A program made the translations under genes and the position numbers. The notes beneath the pieces are model-generated. The model did no database searches, had not been told where the DNA came from, and saw only the letters and a program-made list of their open reading frames with translations. From positions 62,001 through 126,000 of the forward strand of contig DASYQD010000117.1 in assembly GCA_036005845.1 (NCBI GenBank): a stretch of 64,000 bases of DNA, given 5' to 3'. Shown here in pieces: positions 16,771 through 24,972 of the stretch (position 1 is the first letter of the stretch; the number at the start of each line of letters is the position of its first letter). The stretch comes from DASYQD01 sp036005845 (GTDB lineage Bacteria > Acidobacteriota > Thermoanaerobaculia > Multivoradales > JAIOJS01).

Positions 16771-17945
16771 GCGTGGCGACCCGCGGCAACACGCTCGTCG
16801 CGACAGCGGCCGGCGATCAGGCGCTCGAGCACGCGGCGCGCGGCGGCGAGGTCGGCGATCGGCACGTGCTCGTCGGGCTTGTGGGCGACGCGGATCGAGC
16901 CGGGCCCGAAGAGCGCGCACTCCATGCCCATCTTCTGCAGCCAGCCGGCGTCGGTGGCGTAGTCGGCTGCGGTCTCGCCCGGCTCGCCAACCAGCGCGCA
17001 GAGCTCGCGAAACAGCGGCGCATCCGCGGCGAGCTCCATCGGGTGCGAGACGGAGAGCAGCTCCCAGTCGGGCGCGTCGGCGCCGGTGGACGAAGCCGCG
17101 GTCTCTTGCAGCCGCGCCGCCACCGCCGCGGCGTCCATTCCCGGCAGCAGCCGCACGCCGACGTCGACGATGCAGCGGTCGGGCACCACGTTGATCGCCG
17201 TGCCGCCCTCGACGCGCGCGACGTTGAGCGACGGGCCGGGGCTCTCGCGGAAGCTCGCCGAGCTGGGCAGCCGCTCGCGCTGGAGCTCGCGTCCCAGCTC
17301 GGCGAGAGCGACGATCAGCCGCCCCGCCGGCTCGATGGCGTTCCTGCCCAGGTGCGGGTAGGCGCTGTGCGCGCTGATGCCGTGGAGGGTGAAGCGCGCC
17401 TTGAGGTGCCCCTTGTGCACGCGTACCGGCTGCAGCTCCGTTGGCTCGCCGATCACCGCCTCGCGTGGCAGCGGATGGCCGGCCGGCCAGTGGTCGTGCA
17501 GGTGGGCGGCACCGAGGGTGCCGAGCTCCTCGTCGTAGGTGAGGACGAGCACGAGCGGCTGCTGCAGCGACGCGGGCTCGATCGCGGCGGCGAGGTTCGC
17601 GGCGACGGCGAGGAAACCCTTCATGTCGGCGGCGCCGCGCGCGAAGAACGCCCCGTTGCGCTCGTGCAGCTCGAAGGGCGGCGTCGTCCAGCCGTCGCCG
17701 GCGGGCACGACATCCATGTGCCCCGAGAGCACCAAGCCGCGCCGCGTCGACGCGTCGGTCGGCGGCCCCATCTCGACCACCAGGTTGGTCTTCGGCTGGT
17801 CGGCCGGCGCGTCGCGGTGGATGCGCACTCCCGGCCGCTCGAGGTACTCGCAGAGGAAGTCCGCGAGCGGCAGGTTGCTGTTGCTGCTCGTGCTGTCGAA
17901 GGCGACGAGTCGCGCCAGCAGGTCGCGATCGGAAAGCAAAGGCAT
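16767..17945 (-). CDS. M20-family deacylase, acetylornithine deacetylase (ArgE)-like
   Basis: The protein has 392 residues. Its M20 motifs in order are LSGHMDVVPAGDGW (His76, Asp78), ARGAADMKGFLA (bridging Asp), LTYDEELGTLGA (Glu139 catalytic base, Glu140 ligand), EPTELQP and VAHKPDEHVPIAD with the last His. The dimerisation lid domain contains the AHSAYPHLGRNAIE segment. The overall pattern is ArgE. Because it is translationally coupled to hutF by a 4-base overlap, the substrate could instead be an N-acylglutamate such as N-formylglutamate. A GAGGAG site lies about 12 bases before the ATG. Confidence 0.85.
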   Translation of the reverse strand: MPLLSDRDLLARLVAFDSTSSNSNLPLADFLCEYLERPGVRIHRDAPADQPKTNLVVEMGPPTDASTRRGLVLSGHMDVVPAGDGWTTPPFELHERNGAFFARGAADMKGFLAVAANLAAAIEPASLQQPLVLVLTYDEELGTLGAAHLHDHWPAGHPLPREAVIGEPTELQPVRVHKGHLKARFTLHGISAHSAYPHLGRNAIEPAGRLIVALAELGRELQRERLPSSASFRESPGPSLNVARVEGGTAINVVPDRCIVDVGVRLLPGMDAAAVAARLQETAASSTGADAPDWELLSVSHPMELAADAPLFRELCALVGEPGETAADYATDAGWLQKMGMECALFGPGSIRVAHKPDEHVPIADLAAARRVLERLIAGRCRDERVAAGRHA

Positions 17946-17953
17946 CGGGCCGC

Positions 17954-18721
17954 TCAACTCCTCGACGCCGCGCCCGAGCTCGCACCGGACGCTCGCGGCT
18001 CCGGCATCGCGCGCGGGCGCGGCCGCCACGGCCGCAGCAGCGCCAGGTAGCTCACGCTGGTGCCGAGGATCGCCATCTTCGACCTGCCGCGGCGGCGGAA
18101 CACGAAGTGGATCGGTTCCTCGCGCACCACCAGGCCGGCGGCGCGGGCCTGCAGCAGCAGCTCGGGAAGAAAGGCGAAGCCGTCGTTGACGAACGACAAA
18201 CCGCGCAGCGCCGCCGCGCGGTAGACGCGAAAGCCTGAGGTCTTGTCGCCGACCTCGAGACGGAAGAGGTGGCGCATCACGGCATTGCCGCACCACGACA
18301 ACGCCCGCTTCCACGCCGGCGTGCCCTCGACGGCGCTGCCGGCGACGAAGCGCGAGCCGATCAGCAGGTCGCAGCCCGAGCGCGCCGCCGAGTCGAGCAG
18401 GCGCGGCAGCTCTTCGGGGCGGTGGTTGAGGTCGGCATCCATGGTGACCACCACGTCGACGTCGGGCGGCACCGCCGCGAAGCCGCGCCGGAAGGCGGCG
18501 CCGATGCCCGACGGCTCCTCGTGATAGAGCACCTGCAGCTGCGGCAGCTCGCCGGCGAGCCGCTCCAACACCTCGCGCGTGCCGTCGCGCCCCTCGACGA
18601 CGAAGATCGCCTGCCAGCGCCAATCCTCGAGCGGCAAGAGTGCCGCCTGCAGGCGCCGCACGAGCGGCTCCACGTTCTCGCGCTCGTCGTAGGCGGCGAC
18701 GACCACCGCGAGCCGCCTCAT
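17954..18721 (-). CDS. GT2 family polyprenol-phosphate glycosyltransferase (DPM1-like)
   Basis: The protein has 255 residues. It begins LAVVVAAYDERENVEPLVRRL, has the TMDADLNHRPEELP metal/donor site, and has GSRFVAGSAVEGTPAWKR and the KTSGFRVYRAAAL segment found in dolichol- or undecaprenyl-phosphate mannose/glucose synthases. There is no clear C-terminal membrane helix; the tail is basic and Pro-rich. Its ATG overlaps the stop of the methyltransferase gene upstream (ATGA). The same pair of activities is fused in one polypeptide at 31342-32811. Confidence 0.82.
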   Translation of the reverse strand: MRRLAVVVAAYDERENVEPLVRRLQAALLPLEDWRWQAIFVVEGRDGTREVLERLAGELPQLQVLYHEEPSGIGAAFRRGFAAVPPDVDVVVTMDADLNHRPEELPRLLDSAARSGCDLLIGSRFVAGSAVEGTPAWKRALSWCGNAVMRHLFRLEVGDKTSGFRVYRAAALRGLSFVNDGFAFLPELLLQARAAGLVVREEPIHFVFRRRGRSKMAILGTSVSYLALLRPWRPRPRAMPEPRASGASSGAASRS

Positions 18722-19398
18722 GCCGTCTTCATTCCCACCAGCACGAGGTGGATGAAGGAGTCGCGCGGCGTGAAGTCGGCGGCGAGGGGCTGCAAGCCGG
18801 CGGCGGCGAGCGTGGCGCGGCCCTGGCGGCGCGACCCGAGGCGGTTCACCTCGTCCGGGAAGAAGCGGAAACGGCGGCGGGTGGCGACGCTGCGCAGCGC
18901 CTCGACCGGCGCCAGCACGCAGCGCGAGAGGCCGAAGGAGGGCGGCCAGAACAGCACGGCGCGGCCGCCGGGACGCAGGGCGCGGCGCAGCTCGGCCAGC
19001 ACGGCGAGACCGTCCGCCGGCGGGAAGTGCTCGAGCACGCCCAGGTTCCAGAAGCCGGCGACGGCGCCGTCGGCGAACGGCAGCGCGCGCAGATCGGCGG
19101 CGACGCGGAAATGGTACGGCGGCAGACCGCGGCCGGAGAGCAGGACGGGTAGCGAGAAGTCGAGGCCGACGAGGCGGCGTTTCCCGCGGCGGACGACGGC
19201 CGACGCCTCGCCGGTGCCGCAGCCGGCTTCGACGAGCACGCCCTCGGCAGCCAGCCAGCGGTCGGTGTAGTGGCGCACCGCCGGCCGCAGGACGGCGCGG
19301 CGGACCCAGCTCGCCAGCCGGCCGAAGACCGCCGAGCCGTCGAGGCTCCGCCAATGCTGGTCCCAGGCCTGCCGTCCGGCCGCGCTCGCGTTCGCCAT
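18718..19398 (-). CDS. SAM-dependent methyltransferase, class I (type 11-like)
   Basis: The protein is about 226 residues. VLVEAGCGTGEASAVV is motif I, LVGLDFSLPVL the acidic loop, FADGAVAGFWNLGVLEHF the motif typical of methyltransferase type 11, and ALRPGGRAVLFWPP motif III. It starts at an ATG giving MANASAAGRQAW. A more upstream ATG in the same frame would add 17 unlikely residues. It is the first gene of a reverse operon with GT2, M20 deacylase and HutF. Its likely acceptor is a sugar or lipid made with the coupled glycosyltransferase. Confidence 0.78.
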   Translation of the reverse strand: MANASAAGRQAWDQHWRSLDGSAVFGRLASWVRRAVLRPAVRHYTDRWLAAEGVLVEAGCGTGEASAVVRRGKRRLVGLDFSLPVLLSGRGLPPYHFRVAADLRALPFADGAVAGFWNLGVLEHFPPADGLAVLAELRRALRPGGRAVLFWPPSFGLSRCVLAPVEALRSVATRRRFRFFPDEVNRLGSRRQGRATLAAAGLQPLAADFTPRDSFIHLVLVGMKTA

Positions 19399-19451
19399 GG
19401 TGAGTGCGCCGTCATGATAGCGGCTAGGCTTGCCGCCGCCTGCCACCACCG

Positions 19452-19997
19452 ATGGACGACGACGCGCGGCTCATCGCCCTGCTGCTCGCCGGAGACGACG
19501 CAGCCATCGCCGAGGTGCGTGGCTGGGTCGCCGCCGCCGTGGGCCGCTATCGCGCGCGGCTCCTCGGCGACGCCGAGGACCTCGAGCAGGAGGCGCTGCT
19601 CGACTTGATGGAGTCGCTGGCAAACGGCCGCTTCCGCGCCCAGAGCCGGCTCGCCACCTACGTCCACTCCTACGCCCGGTTCAAGTGCATCGACCGCCTG
19701 CGCACCCTCGGCCGCCGCGACATGGTCGAGCTCGACGACGAGGCGCTGCACACGGCGGCGCCATCGCCGCTCGAAGAGCTGACGCAGCGCGAGAGCGCGG
19801 AATTGGCGCAGCGGGTCGTCGCCGCGCTGCCCGCGGGCTGCCGGGAGCTCTGGGAGATGATCGCCGACGGCATGTCCTACCAGGCGATGAGCGCGGCGAT
19901 GGGCGTCGGCGAAGGCGCCATCCGCGTGCGCGTCCACCGCTGCCGGCAGCGGGCGCTCGCCATCCGACTGCGGCTGCTCGCCGGAGAGGACCTGTAA
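19452..19997 (+). CDS. ECF-like sigma-70 family RNA polymerase sigma factor
   Basis: The protein has 181 residues. Region 2 is visible as ARLLGDAEDLEQEALLDLMESL followed by RLATYVHSYARFKCIDRLR (core binding and -10 recognition). Region 4 is ELAQRVVAALPAGCRELWEMIADGMSYQAMSAAMGVGEGAIRVRVHRCRQ, written here across its helix-turn-helix. The linker is short, as in ECF factors. It is followed 29 bases later by a zinc-finger anti-sigma gene, the usual arrangement. It starts at ATG, 53 bases from a divergent methyltransferase gene. Confidence 0.88.
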   Translation: MDDDARLIALLLAGDDAAIAEVRGWVAAAVGRYRARLLGDAEDLEQEALLDLMESLANGRFRAQSRLATYVHSYARFKCIDRLRTLGRRDMVELDDEALHTAAPSPLEELTQRESAELAQRVVAALPAGCRELWEMIADGMSYQAMSAAMGVGEGAIRVRVHRCRQRALAIRLRLLAGEDL

Positions 19998-20026
19998 CGG
20001 AATCGGGCCGGCGACGACAAACCGGG

Positions 20027-20731
20027 GTGAAGGCACCCCTTGCCGTGACACCCTCCACGCCCGAGCCCTGCCGCCTCACCACGCTGGCGCTGCCGTGGCT
20101 GCTCAACGGCAGCCTGGCGCCGGCGGAACGGTGCGAGGTGCGCGAGCACCTGATCCACTGCCCGAGCTGCCGCGCCGAGCTCGAGCGGACGCGCGAGACG
20201 CTGGTGGTGTTCCGTGCCGCCGCGGCGGCGACGGAGCAGCCGCGCGTGGCCGCGGCCGGCGCGACTCGGATCGCCAGCCGCGGCAGGGTGCTGCGGCCGC
20301 TGGCCTGGGCGGCGATGGTCGCCGCGATCCTGGGAAGCGCGTGGCTGGCGCGGACGTGGGTCGCCGGGCCCACGCCGATGCGCAGCGCCGAACGGCAACG
20401 GCAGGCACCGCCGTCCGCGCCAGCGGTCACGACGCCGGTGCGCATGGCCAGCGTCGCACCACTTGCCTCGCCGCCGCCGTCCGCCGCTCCGGTCTCCGCG
20501 TCGAGGCCGTCCGCGAGCGCCGCGCGGCCGCGGCGGCGCGCCGACAGCCACACCGCGGCGCCCACGCGTCCCGAGGTGATCTCCGTGGCCAGCTTCGAGA
20601 ACGGCACGGTCGCGTCGACGAACGGCGAGGTCGAGGTCGCGCCCGCCAGCTCGAAGATCTCGACGGTCGACTTCGAGAACGGCGAGCTTGCCGGCAGTCA
20701 GATTCATGCCATACCTGGACGGATACAATGA
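20027..20731 (+). CDS. Putative zinc-finger anti-sigma factor, membrane-anchored
   Basis: The protein is about 234 residues. The N-terminal zf-HC2-like domain reads LPWLLNGSLAPAERCEVREHLIHCPSC in overlapping parts, with the HxxxCxxC zinc site. A single membrane helix follows at about residues 88-108 (LAWAAMVAAILGSAWLA). Beyond it is a low-complexity Pro/Ala/Ser segment and then a C terminus with two copies of a FENG motif (SFENGTVAS and DFENGELAG). It should hold the ECF factor encoded just upstream at the membrane. The start is a GTG; another GTG 18 bases later is possible. Its stop overlaps an ATG in the frame of the next gene. Confidence 0.75.
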   Translation: MKAPLAVTPSTPEPCRLTTLALPWLLNGSLAPAERCEVREHLIHCPSCRAELERTRETLVVFRAAAAATEQPRVAAAGATRIASRGRVLRPLAWAAMVAAILGSAWLARTWVAGPTPMRSAERQRQAPPSAPAVTTPVRMASVAPLASPPPSAAPVSASRPSASAARPRRRADSHTAAPTRPEVISVASFENGTVASTNGEVEVAPASSKISTVDFENGELAGSQIHAIPGRIQ

Positions 20732-20778
20732 GGCCGAATCACCGGCCCAAGACGACGAGAATCACGAGGAGCTCGACC

Positions 20779-22359
20779 ATGCGTAGTGTCCTTCGTTCCA
20801 CCGCCACGGCCGCCGCGCTGCTGCTGGCCGGCGCCAGCGGCCTGCTGGCCAACTCGATCGCGGTGCAGCCGGGCCGCCACGGCGGTACCTGCGGCGTCAA
20901 CAACACCAACAACGACCGCTACGGCGGCAACTGCGGCGCGCGCGTCACGCTCGACACCGGCGCTGCGCCGTTCGCCTACGTGCAGGACAACACGCCCTCG
21001 GGCGAAGGCGCTTACCGCGTCCGCTTCTACGTCAACACCAGCACGATGGCGTTCACCGCCGGCAGCTTCGACGTCTTCGCCGCCTACGATCCGGTGAGCG
21101 ATCCGCCGGCCGGCAGCTCCGCCGGCACTCCGGTGCTGCGCGCCCAGCTCGGCAGCGGCAACCCGCGCGTGCTCAACGTCTTCGGGTTGCTCGACGCCGG
21201 CGGCGAGACGGCGATCGGTCCGTTCTCGATCGCCAGCGGCTGGCACGCCATCGAGATCGAGTGGACCCGCGCCGGCGCCGGCCAGAACAACGGCCACCTC
21301 AACCTCTGGCTCGACGGCGTCGCGCAGACCGGCACCAACGGCCTCGACAACGACACCCACACCATCAACACCGTCCGCTGGGGCTACGTTTCCGGCAGCC
21401 CGACGTTCAGCGGCCGCCTGCTGATCGACGAGTTCGCCTCGCAGCGCACCGGCCAGATCGGGCTCGTCCCCTTCACCGGCCAGCAGATGGCCGCCGACTT
21501 CGACGGCGACGGCGACGGCGACGTCGTCCTCGAGCGCAACGGCTCGTGGCTGTTCTACGACTACGCCACCGGCACCCTCGCCAACACGGTTGCCCTCGGC
21601 AGCGGCGGCTCGTGCATCCCCACTCCGGGTAACTACGACGGCGACTTCGACAGCGACATCTCCCGCCTCTGCTCGGGGGCGTGGCACTTCTACAACGCCA
21701 ACGGCAGCTACGCGGGCGGCATCTGGACCGGCTCGCCGCCGGACGTCTATCCGGCGCCGGCGGACTACGACGGCGACGGCGACACCGACGTCGTCATCTT
21801 CGACAACGGCGCCTGGCACTTCTTCGCCTATCCCGGCGGCGCCTACCTCGGCGGCTACTGGACGGGCGGCTCCAACAGCCAGGTGCGTCCGGTGCCGCTC
21901 GACTACGACGGCGACGGCGCGGCCGAGCTCAGCCTCTACGGCCAGGGCGCCTGGCACTTCTTCAACGACAACGGGACTTACAACCACGGTATCTGGATGG
22001 GCGACACGCCGGGCAACATCCCGGTGCCGTTTGACCGCGACGGCGACGGCGACGAGGACGCGGTGCTGTTCAACAACAACAACACCTGGCACTTCTTCGA
22101 CTTCGCGACGGGCGCCTACCAGGGCGGGGTGATCACGGCGCGCCCGGGCGGCGGCTCCTACACCAACCCGCAGCCGGCGCCGGTCGACGTCGACGGTGAC
22201 GGCCACATGGAGCTGAGCGTCTACGAGGTCGTCGGTGGCAACGGGTTCTGGCACTTCTTCTCGAGCACCGGCACCTTCCTGAAGACGATCAACACCGGCG
22301 CCGCCAACAACGACAATCCGATCTCGCGCCGGTTGCGCGTGGCGTCGCCCGGCATCTAG
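20779..22359 (+). CDS. Secreted FG-GAP/VCBS-like repeat protein (WHF-type repeats)
   Basis: The protein is 526 residues from an ATG with a GAGGAG site 8 bases upstream. Residues 1-24 are a signal peptide. Residues about 25-230 form a beta-rich, lectin/LamG-like domain containing WHAIEIEWTRAGAG and LNLWLDGVAQ. The C-terminal half has six ~50-residue repeats. Each starts with a calcium-loop DxDGDGxxD and ends in GAWHFFNxNGxYxxGIWxG. They probably form a beta-propeller, as in integrin-type FG-GAP domains. A close paralogue lies convergently at 22451-23293. The ECF/anti-sigma pair directly upstream may control it. Confidence 0.8.
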   Translation: MRSVLRSTATAAALLLAGASGLLANSIAVQPGRHGGTCGVNNTNNDRYGGNCGARVTLDTGAAPFAYVQDNTPSGEGAYRVRFYVNTSTMAFTAGSFDVFAAYDPVSDPPAGSSAGTPVLRAQLGSGNPRVLNVFGLLDAGGETAIGPFSIASGWHAIEIEWTRAGAGQNNGHLNLWLDGVAQTGTNGLDNDTHTINTVRWGYVSGSPTFSGRLLIDEFASQRTGQIGLVPFTGQQMAADFDGDGDGDVVLERNGSWLFYDYATGTLANTVALGSGGSCIPTPGNYDGDFDSDISRLCSGAWHFYNANGSYAGGIWTGSPPDVYPAPADYDGDGDTDVVIFDNGAWHFFAYPGGAYLGGYWTGGSNSQVRPVPLDYDGDGAAELSLYGQGAWHFFNDNGTYNHGIWMGDTPGNIPVPFDRDGDGDEDAVLFNNNNTWHFFDFATGAYQGGVITARPGGGSYTNPQPAPVDVDGDGHMELSVYEVVGGNGFWHFFSSTGTFLKTINTGAANNDNPISRRLRVASPGI

Positions 22360-22393
22360 CCAAGCGGCGAGCCCTTCGGTCCCGCAGAGCTCT

Positions 22394-22437
22394 CGCCCGC
22401 AGCGGCGCTGGCCCTCCAAGCCGGCGCCCTGCGGGCG
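22394..22437 (+). terminator. Terminator hairpin between two convergent FG-GAP genes
   Basis: A long stem has an outer perfect 9-bp arm (cgcccgcag / ctgcgggcg). Inside, a bulged C leads into a further 5-bp and 4-bp match closed by the loop CCTCCAA. On the plus strand it is followed by attctggtttt. It lies between the two convergent stop codons and probably serves both directions. Confidence 0.65.
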
Positions 22438-22450
22438 ATTCTGGTTTTGG

Positions 22451-23293
22451 TCAGGGCAGCATGCGGCGCGAGATCGGGCGATCGGTGCTGGCGGCGCCGG
22501 TGTTGACGGTGCGCAGGAAAGTGCCGTTGACCGAGAAGAAGTGCCAGAAGCCGGTGCCGCCCACCACTTCGTAGACGCCCAGCTCGGGCTTGCCGTCGCC
22601 GTCGAGATCGAGCGGCGCGGGACGGGGGTTGGTGTAGGCGCCGCCGCCGGGCCGCGGCGTCATCACGCCGCCCTGGTAGGCGCCGGTCGCGAAGTCGAAG
22701 AAGTGCCAGGAATTGTTGTTGTTGAACAGCACCGGGTCCTCGTCGCCGTCGCCGTCACGGTCGAACGGCACCGGGATGTTGCCGGCGGTGTTGCCGACCC
22801 AGATGCCCTTGAGGTAGCTGCCGTTCTCGTTGAAGAAGTGCCAGGCGCCCAGCGAGTAGAGGCTCTTGTCGGTGAAGCCGTCGCCGTTGAAGTCCAGCGG
22901 CACCGGCACAGCGCTGGGGTCGCTTCCCGTCCAGCGGCTGCGCGCGCTGTCGTAGGTGCCGGTGGTGTAATTGTAGAAGTGCCAGGCGCCGGCGTCGAAG
23001 AAGACGACGTCGGTGATGCCGTCGCCGTCGTAGTCGGCAGGCACCGGGAAAGCGCTCTGCGGCGCGCCCGTCCAAATGCCTTTGATGTAGCTGCCGTTGG
23101 CATTGTAAAAGTGCCAGGCGCCGGAGCAGAGCTGCGCGAAGTCGATGTCGCCATCGCCGTCGAAATCGCCGGGGGCCGGGATGCAGGTGGGCCCGCCGCC
23201 GGTGACGATCGACTGCGCCCAGGCCGGCGACGCGGCGACGGCGAGCGATGCGGCGGCGAGCAGCCAGAAGCTTGCGAGGCGCAGTGGTCTCAT
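22451..23293 (-). CDS. Secreted FG-GAP/VCBS-like repeat protein, paralogue
   Basis: The protein has 280 residues. A signal peptide ends PAWAQS, and the rest is five ~50-residue WHF-type repeats with DxDGDGxxD calcium loops. The order and wording of the repeats match the last five of the convergent protein at 20779-22359 (for example NIPVPFDRDGDGDED then NNNNSWHFFDFATGAYQGG), with strong identity at DNA level too. It lacks the N-terminal lectin-like domain of that paralogue. It starts 14 bases after the metalloprotease stop with a GGAGA site, so the two form an operon. Its role is probably adhesive or accessory to the protease. Confidence 0.8.
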   Translation of the reverse strand: MRPLRLASFWLLAAASLAVAASPAWAQSIVTGGGPTCIPAPGDFDGDGDIDFAQLCSGAWHFYNANGSYIKGIWTGAPQSAFPVPADYDGDGITDVVFFDAGAWHFYNYTTGTYDSARSRWTGSDPSAVPVPLDFNGDGFTDKSLYSLGAWHFFNENGSYLKGIWVGNTAGNIPVPFDRDGDGDEDPVLFNNNNSWHFFDFATGAYQGGVMTPRPGGGAYTNPRPAPLDLDGDGKPELGVYEVVGGTGFWHFFSVNGTFLRTVNTGAASTDRPISRRMLP

Positions 23294-23307
23294 CGTGACG
23301 TCTCCGC

Positions 23308-24876
23308 TCAATCGCCCGGCCACAGCGGGAACTCGATCCACGCGCCGGCGCCGCGGTAGACCCAGACCTCGGCGCGGCCGTCGCCGTTGAAGTCGCCCGC
23401 CGGCGCGTTGCGGCGCCGGTGGCAGGTGGTCGAGAGGCCGGCGACGAAGGCGTTCATCCGCGCCGACACGCGGTTGGGCTGGTTGCCGTAGGGGTGCGGC
23501 ACGCCCGCCGCGGTGGCGCCGAAGGTCAGGCTGGTGTTGCTCATGAAGCTCGGCGCGATGTTGTGGCAGTAGCTCATGATGGTGCCGTTGCCCTGGCCCT
23601 GCACGCCGCAGTTGGCGGTCCCCAGCGACGGCACGCAGGTGGCGCCGGAGTAGCAGGCCTGCAGCGTGCCGTTGACCGACATCTGCTCGCCCGAGGAGCA
23701 GCGGTCGACCTCCTGGCCGGCGCCGAAGAGCACGTTGTAGCAGTGGGTGTGCGGCGAGTTGAAGTTGTGGCCGATCTCGTGCGTGGCGCCGAGCAGGTCC
23801 CAGTTCACGGCGTTGGGGTTGGCGGGGTTGAAGGTGCCGCTGATGCCCATGGTGACGCCGTAGCCGCCGCCCCATTGGCCCGCGGCGCAGGTGCCGCCGG
23901 CGCTGAAGTCGGCCGAGCAGAGGACGCCGATCCAGGCGATTCCGGCGGTGGTGCTCTTGCCGCTCAGGAAATGAACGGTGCCACGCGGGAACGTCGGCCG
24001 GTTGGTGTGCCACCAGGTGCCGAGCTCGCACAGCGCCGTGGATGGGCTGGTGGCGGTCCAGGGATCGCTGGTGGTGGCGCCGGTCCACGCCGAGACCAGG
24101 TTGACGCGCAGCGTGGTGTTGACGTCGCGGTAGTAGATGGCCGACATCGCGCCCATCAGGTCGCCGATGTAGGCCGCCATGGTGTCGACCGAGCCGAAGC
24201 GGTTGAACAGCTCGACGTCGGTCTCGATGGCGACGGTGATCGAGTAGAGCGCGGCGGCCTTGTCACCGGGCGCCGCCGGCTCGAAGGGAGCTGCCTCGGC
24301 GCCGGCGCCGAGCTCGTCGAGAGCGGTGGCGGGGACCGGCAGCGCGTCGGCGTCGCACTCGAAGCCGCGGGCGTCGGGCGCCGCGTCCGCCGCCGCCTTG
24401 GCGATCAGCGGCTCGCCGGCGAGGGCCGCGTCCGCGGCTCCGAGAACGTACGTCGCGCCGTCGGCGATGACCAGGCCGCGCACGTCCCCGGCCTCGCCGA
24501 CGGAGAGGAAAGCCGTCGAGCTCGGATCGCCTTCGACGCCGCCCCGGAAGAACGTCCGGTTCGGCACCGCGTGCGTTGTCACCTTGCTGCCGTTCTCGTG
24601 CACCACCACAACGGCGTCGGGCGTGAAGAGCTCGAAGCGTTCGAGGGTGAGGGCCACCTGGCGCTCTGCCAACGGCACGCCGGCGACGCGCAGGCCGCCG
24701 TCCACCGGCACTTGCCGCGCGCGGGCGGCGAGGGTTTCCTTCGGCAGCGTGAAGCTGAGCCGCATCTGCGCCGTCTGCGCGCCGGCGAGCGCGGGGCTCA
24801 GCGCGGCGAGGACGACCCAGAGGAGCGTCCAGGCCCGGCGGCGGCCCGTCCCGAGCCGGGGACGTCTAGGTGGCAT
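23308..24876 (-). CDS. Secreted zinc metalloprotease, M12 (reprolysin)-like
   Basis: The protein has 522 residues. CAGGAGAC stands about 8 bases before the ATG, and a signal peptide ends LAGAQ. Residues about 30-190 look like a propeptide, and the catalytic domain follows. The zinc site is HEIGHNFNSPH (His366, Glu367, His370, His376), with the Met-turn GTIMSYCH downstream and many paired cysteines. This is the metzincin pattern of M12B-like bacterial proteases. The C terminus ends in a single partial repeat (DFNGDGRAEVWVYRGAGAWIE in part) of the type that fills the next gene. It is secreted and probably processed. Confidence 0.88.
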   Translation of the reverse strand: MPPRRPRLGTGRRRAWTLLWVVLAALSPALAGAQTAQMRLSFTLPKETLAARARQVPVDGGLRVAGVPLAERQVALTLERFELFTPDAVVVVHENGSKVTTHAVPNRTFFRGGVEGDPSSTAFLSVGEAGDVRGLVIADGATYVLGAADAALAGEPLIAKAAADAAPDARGFECDADALPVPATALDELGAGAEAAPFEPAAPGDKAAALYSITVAIETDVELFNRFGSVDTMAAYIGDLMGAMSAIYYRDVNTTLRVNLVSAWTGATTSDPWTATSPSTALCELGTWWHTNRPTFPRGTVHFLSGKSTTAGIAWIGVLCSADFSAGGTCAAGQWGGGYGVTMGISGTFNPANPNAVNWDLLGATHEIGHNFNSPHTHCYNVLFGAGQEVDRCSSGEQMSVNGTLQACYSGATCVPSLGTANCGVQGQGNGTIMSYCHNIAPSFMSNTSLTFGATAAGVPHPYGNQPNRVSARMNAFVAGLSTTCHRRRNAPAGDFNGDGRAEVWVYRGAGAWIEFPLWPGD

Positions 24877-24972
24877 GGTGAGTGTCTCCTGGGCGATCAG
24901 CATCGAGCCAAACTCTTCACACCGCACAGCCAGCAGAATGCGTACCAGCAGCCGCTCTAGAATGGGCAACGC

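Noticed and set aside
16771..17985. Upstream continuation of the hutF frame that would give an 851-residue protein
   Set aside because: It overlaps the M20 deacylase, whose motifs are all intact. The GTG at 16770 gives the normal HutF length.
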